6,216 nt of DNA from DASTHS01 sp035718085 (GTDB lineage Bacteria > Actinomycetota > Acidimicrobiia > Acidimicrobiales > Palsa-688): contig DASTHS010000042.1 in NCBI GenBank assembly GCA_035718085.1, positions 1-6,216 on the forward strand. The letters are read 5' to 3'. The translations under genes and the position numbers were made by a program. The notes under the pieces are model-generated. The model made no database searches, was not told the DNA's origin, and saw only the letters and a list, made by a program, of their open reading frames with translations. Within the stretch, counting starts at the first letter, position 1, and each line of letters opens with the position of its first letter. This document shows, piece by piece, positions 5,265 through 6,216 of the stretch.

Positions 5265-5837
5265 CTAGGGCACCGCAGCGAGTGGTCTCGTCGCCACCAG
5301 CAGGTCGGGCCAGCCCAGCGACTCGACGCGCACCAACGCGCCGGTGTGGGGGGCGTCGACCATGTGGGTGGCGTCGACGACGATGCCGACGTGGTGGATC
5401 GTCGCGGGCGACGAGCCGAAGAACACCAGGTCGCCGGGAGCGAGGGCGCCGAGGGGCACCCGGTGGGCGGCGGTGGCAGCGTACTGGGCGGCGGCGTTGT
5501 GGGTGAGGCGCAGCCCGGCGGCCGCGTAGGCGGCCTGCACCAGCCCGGAGCAGTCCCAGCCGCCGGGGCCGCTCCCTCCCCACAGGTACGGCGTTCCCAG
5601 CTGGGACAGGGCGAACCCGACGGCGACCGACGCGCTGCCGGCCCCGATCACCGAGGGGGGCGCCGTCGCCGGTGCCGGCCGCAGCAGGGGCGCCGGCGGC
5701 GCCGAGGGGCCCGGCACGGCCCCGGCCGCCGACGGGCCCAGGGCGGCCCCGACGAGGAGGGCGGCCCCCACCACCGCCGTCCCGGCGGCGGCCGACCCCG
5801 CGGCCACCGCGCCCGCCAACCACGCTCCGACCCTCAT
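5265..5837 (-). CDS. Secreted NlpC/P60 cysteine peptidase
   Basis: A 190-residue cell-wall hydrolase. A long hydrophobic Ala/Gly/Val segment (about 4-40) forms the signal peptide or membrane anchor, followed by a Pro/Ala linker (41-63). The NlpC/P60 domain covers about 68-185: ALSQLGTPYLWGG (76-88), GWDCSGLV with catalytic Cys96, APGDLVFF (133-140), and HHVGIVVD with catalytic His149. The third catalytic position, in MVDAPHTG, is Asp161 rather than the usual His or Glu, with His164 nearby. Such enzymes usually cut the D-Glu/diamino-acid bond of stem peptides. ATG 5837 is chosen because GGAAGG (5843-5848, reverse strand) is 5 nt before it; GTG 5843 would overlap that ribosome site. TACCGT at 5867-5872 is a likely -10. 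It is the first gene of the four-gene operon. Confidence 0.9.
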   Translation of the reverse strand: MRVGAWLAGAVAAGSAAAGTAVVGAALLVGAALGPSAAGAVPGPSAPPAPLLRPAPATAPPSVIGAGSASVAVGFALSQLGTPYLWGGSGPGGWDCSGLVQAAYAAAGLRLTHNAAAQYAATAAHRVPLGALAPGDLVFFGSSPATIHHVGIVVDATHMVDAPHTGALVRVESLGWPDLLVATRPLAAVP

Positions 5838-5842
5838 CTGCA

Positions 5843-5872
5843 CCTTCCACGTGTTTTCATGCCCTTACGGTA
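5843..5872 (-). promoter_or_regulatory. -10 box and ribosome site of the peptidase operon
   Basis: On the reverse strand TACCGT (5872-5867) fits the TAnnnT -10 pattern and predicts a start near 5860. This gives a 23-nt leader that contains GGAAGG (5848-5843), 5 nt from ATG 5837. No -35 of note is seen. This is the only obvious promoter for the NlpC/P60-CHAP-parA-zinc-ribbon operon. Confidence 0.5.
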
Positions 5873-5904
5873 CCGCGCGCCGGGTGGCTGCGCCGGCCGA
5901 CCGG

Positions 5905-5910
5905 TATGGT
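5905..5910 (+). promoter_or_regulatory. -10 box for a leaderless transcript of the rightmost gene
   Basis: TATGGT is followed by six bases (CGCCCC) and then GTG 5917. With the last T of the -10 at position -7, transcription would begin exactly at the G of GTG. No Shine-Dalgarno is present. It fires away from the peptidase operon promoter, and the two -35 regions would overlap within 5873-5904. Confidence 0.5.
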
Positions 5911-5916
5911 CGCCCC

Positions 5917-6216
5917 GTGCACTGGATCGCCGACTACCGGGTGCACGGCAGCGTCGACGACCCCGACGCCGGCGTCGTGCGCTACCGGTGCAGCGCCCCC
6001 GCCCGCCTGCGCCTCGACGACCGGTCGGTGCTCGTCGAGGTGGTCGACGCCGACGTCGCCGACCTGCTGGCCGACCTGTCGCGCTGGGCGGCCGCCGCCG
6101 CCTCCTTCGCCGCGGCCGGCACCCTCGCCGTCCCGCTGGAGGTGGGCCCCGGGGAGCGGCCGGGCACTGCCTGGGTGAGCCGCATCGCCGACCCGACCGG
6201 CGCCTCCGCCACCCTG
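5917..6216 (+). CDS. N-terminal part of an unrecognised protein (3' truncated)
   Basis: GTG 5917 opens a frame that stays open for 100 codons to the window edge, with strongly G/C-biased third positions as in true genes here. The start reads VHWIADYRVHGSVDDPDAGV. It continues as beta-strand-like segments (YRCSAPARLRL, SVLVEVVDADVADLL) and an Ala-rich helix near residues 50-65. There is no signal peptide or membrane segment at the N-terminus, so the protein is probably cytosolic. It is transcribed away from the NlpC/P60 gene across a 79-bp gap and appears to be leaderless. I recognise no family. Overlapping open frames on both strands lack codon bias. Confidence 0.65.
   Translation, partial: MHWIADYRVHGSVDDPDAGVVRYRCSAPARLRLDDRSVLVEVVDADVADLLADLSRWAAAAASFAAAGTLAVPLEVGPGERPGTAWVSRIADPTGASATL

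Noticed and set aside
5838..5843. GTG 5843 as start of the NlpC/P60 gene.
   Set aside because: It overlaps the GGAAGG ribosome site. ATG 5837 has the correct 5-nt spacing.
5254..5850. Upstream extension of the propeller-CHAP protein to 674 residues.
   Set aside because: The extension overlaps the NlpC/P60 gene in a different frame and reads as low-complexity Arg/Gly sequence. The signal peptide begins at GTG 5253.

Overview
The window is very GC-rich. Its protein-coding frames show the strong G/C bias at third codon positions typical of Actinomycetota. The class Acidimicrobiia is my best guess. It rests on 42-residue repeats of the GYWL..DGGVF.FGDA type, a short zinc-ribbon protein beginning with an LGRRALF-like motif, and several TAnnnT -10 boxes close to start codons. 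This placement is inference. I see no mobile element, CRISPR array or integration scar.

Left part, + strand (1-1505). The tail of an unrecognised gene overlaps by ATGA a DUF4214/SAM-methyltransferase fusion, a type often found in surface-glycan loci. About 60 bp further on lies a complete transfer-messenger RNA gene (ssrA, 1155-1505). Its acceptor stem, T arm and tag reading frame ending in LALAA-stop are all legible. Two GC-rich hairpins follow as likely terminators. The smpB gene is not in the window.

Middle part, + strand (1595-2534). A near-consensus promoter (TTGACA, 17 nt, TGCAAT) drives a stretch of about 355 nt with no convincing long gene. It starts with a 14-codon reading frame behind a strong Shine-Dalgarno and continues with a series of hairpins. 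A small membrane-anchored or secreted protein of unknown function (1986-2534) follows. The leader could be a long structured 5' UTR with a leader peptide, or a separate small RNA or micro-gene.

Right part, - strand (5837 down to 2581). Four tightly packed genes look like one operon: a secreted NlpC/P60 peptidase, a secreted six-repeat propeller-like protein with a C-terminal CHAP-like amidase domain, an orphan ParA/Soj-type ATPase with no ParB beside it, and a small Cys4 zinc-ribbon protein that overlaps parA by GTGA. The likely theme is cell-wall hydrolysis combined with a ParA-type positioning or regulatory switch. That link is inferred from gene order only.

Far right, + strand (5917-6216). 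The start of an unrecognised gene runs off the edge. Its GTG sits exactly where transcription should begin from a TATGGT -10 box, so it is probably leaderless, and it diverges from the peptidase operon across a 79-bp gap.
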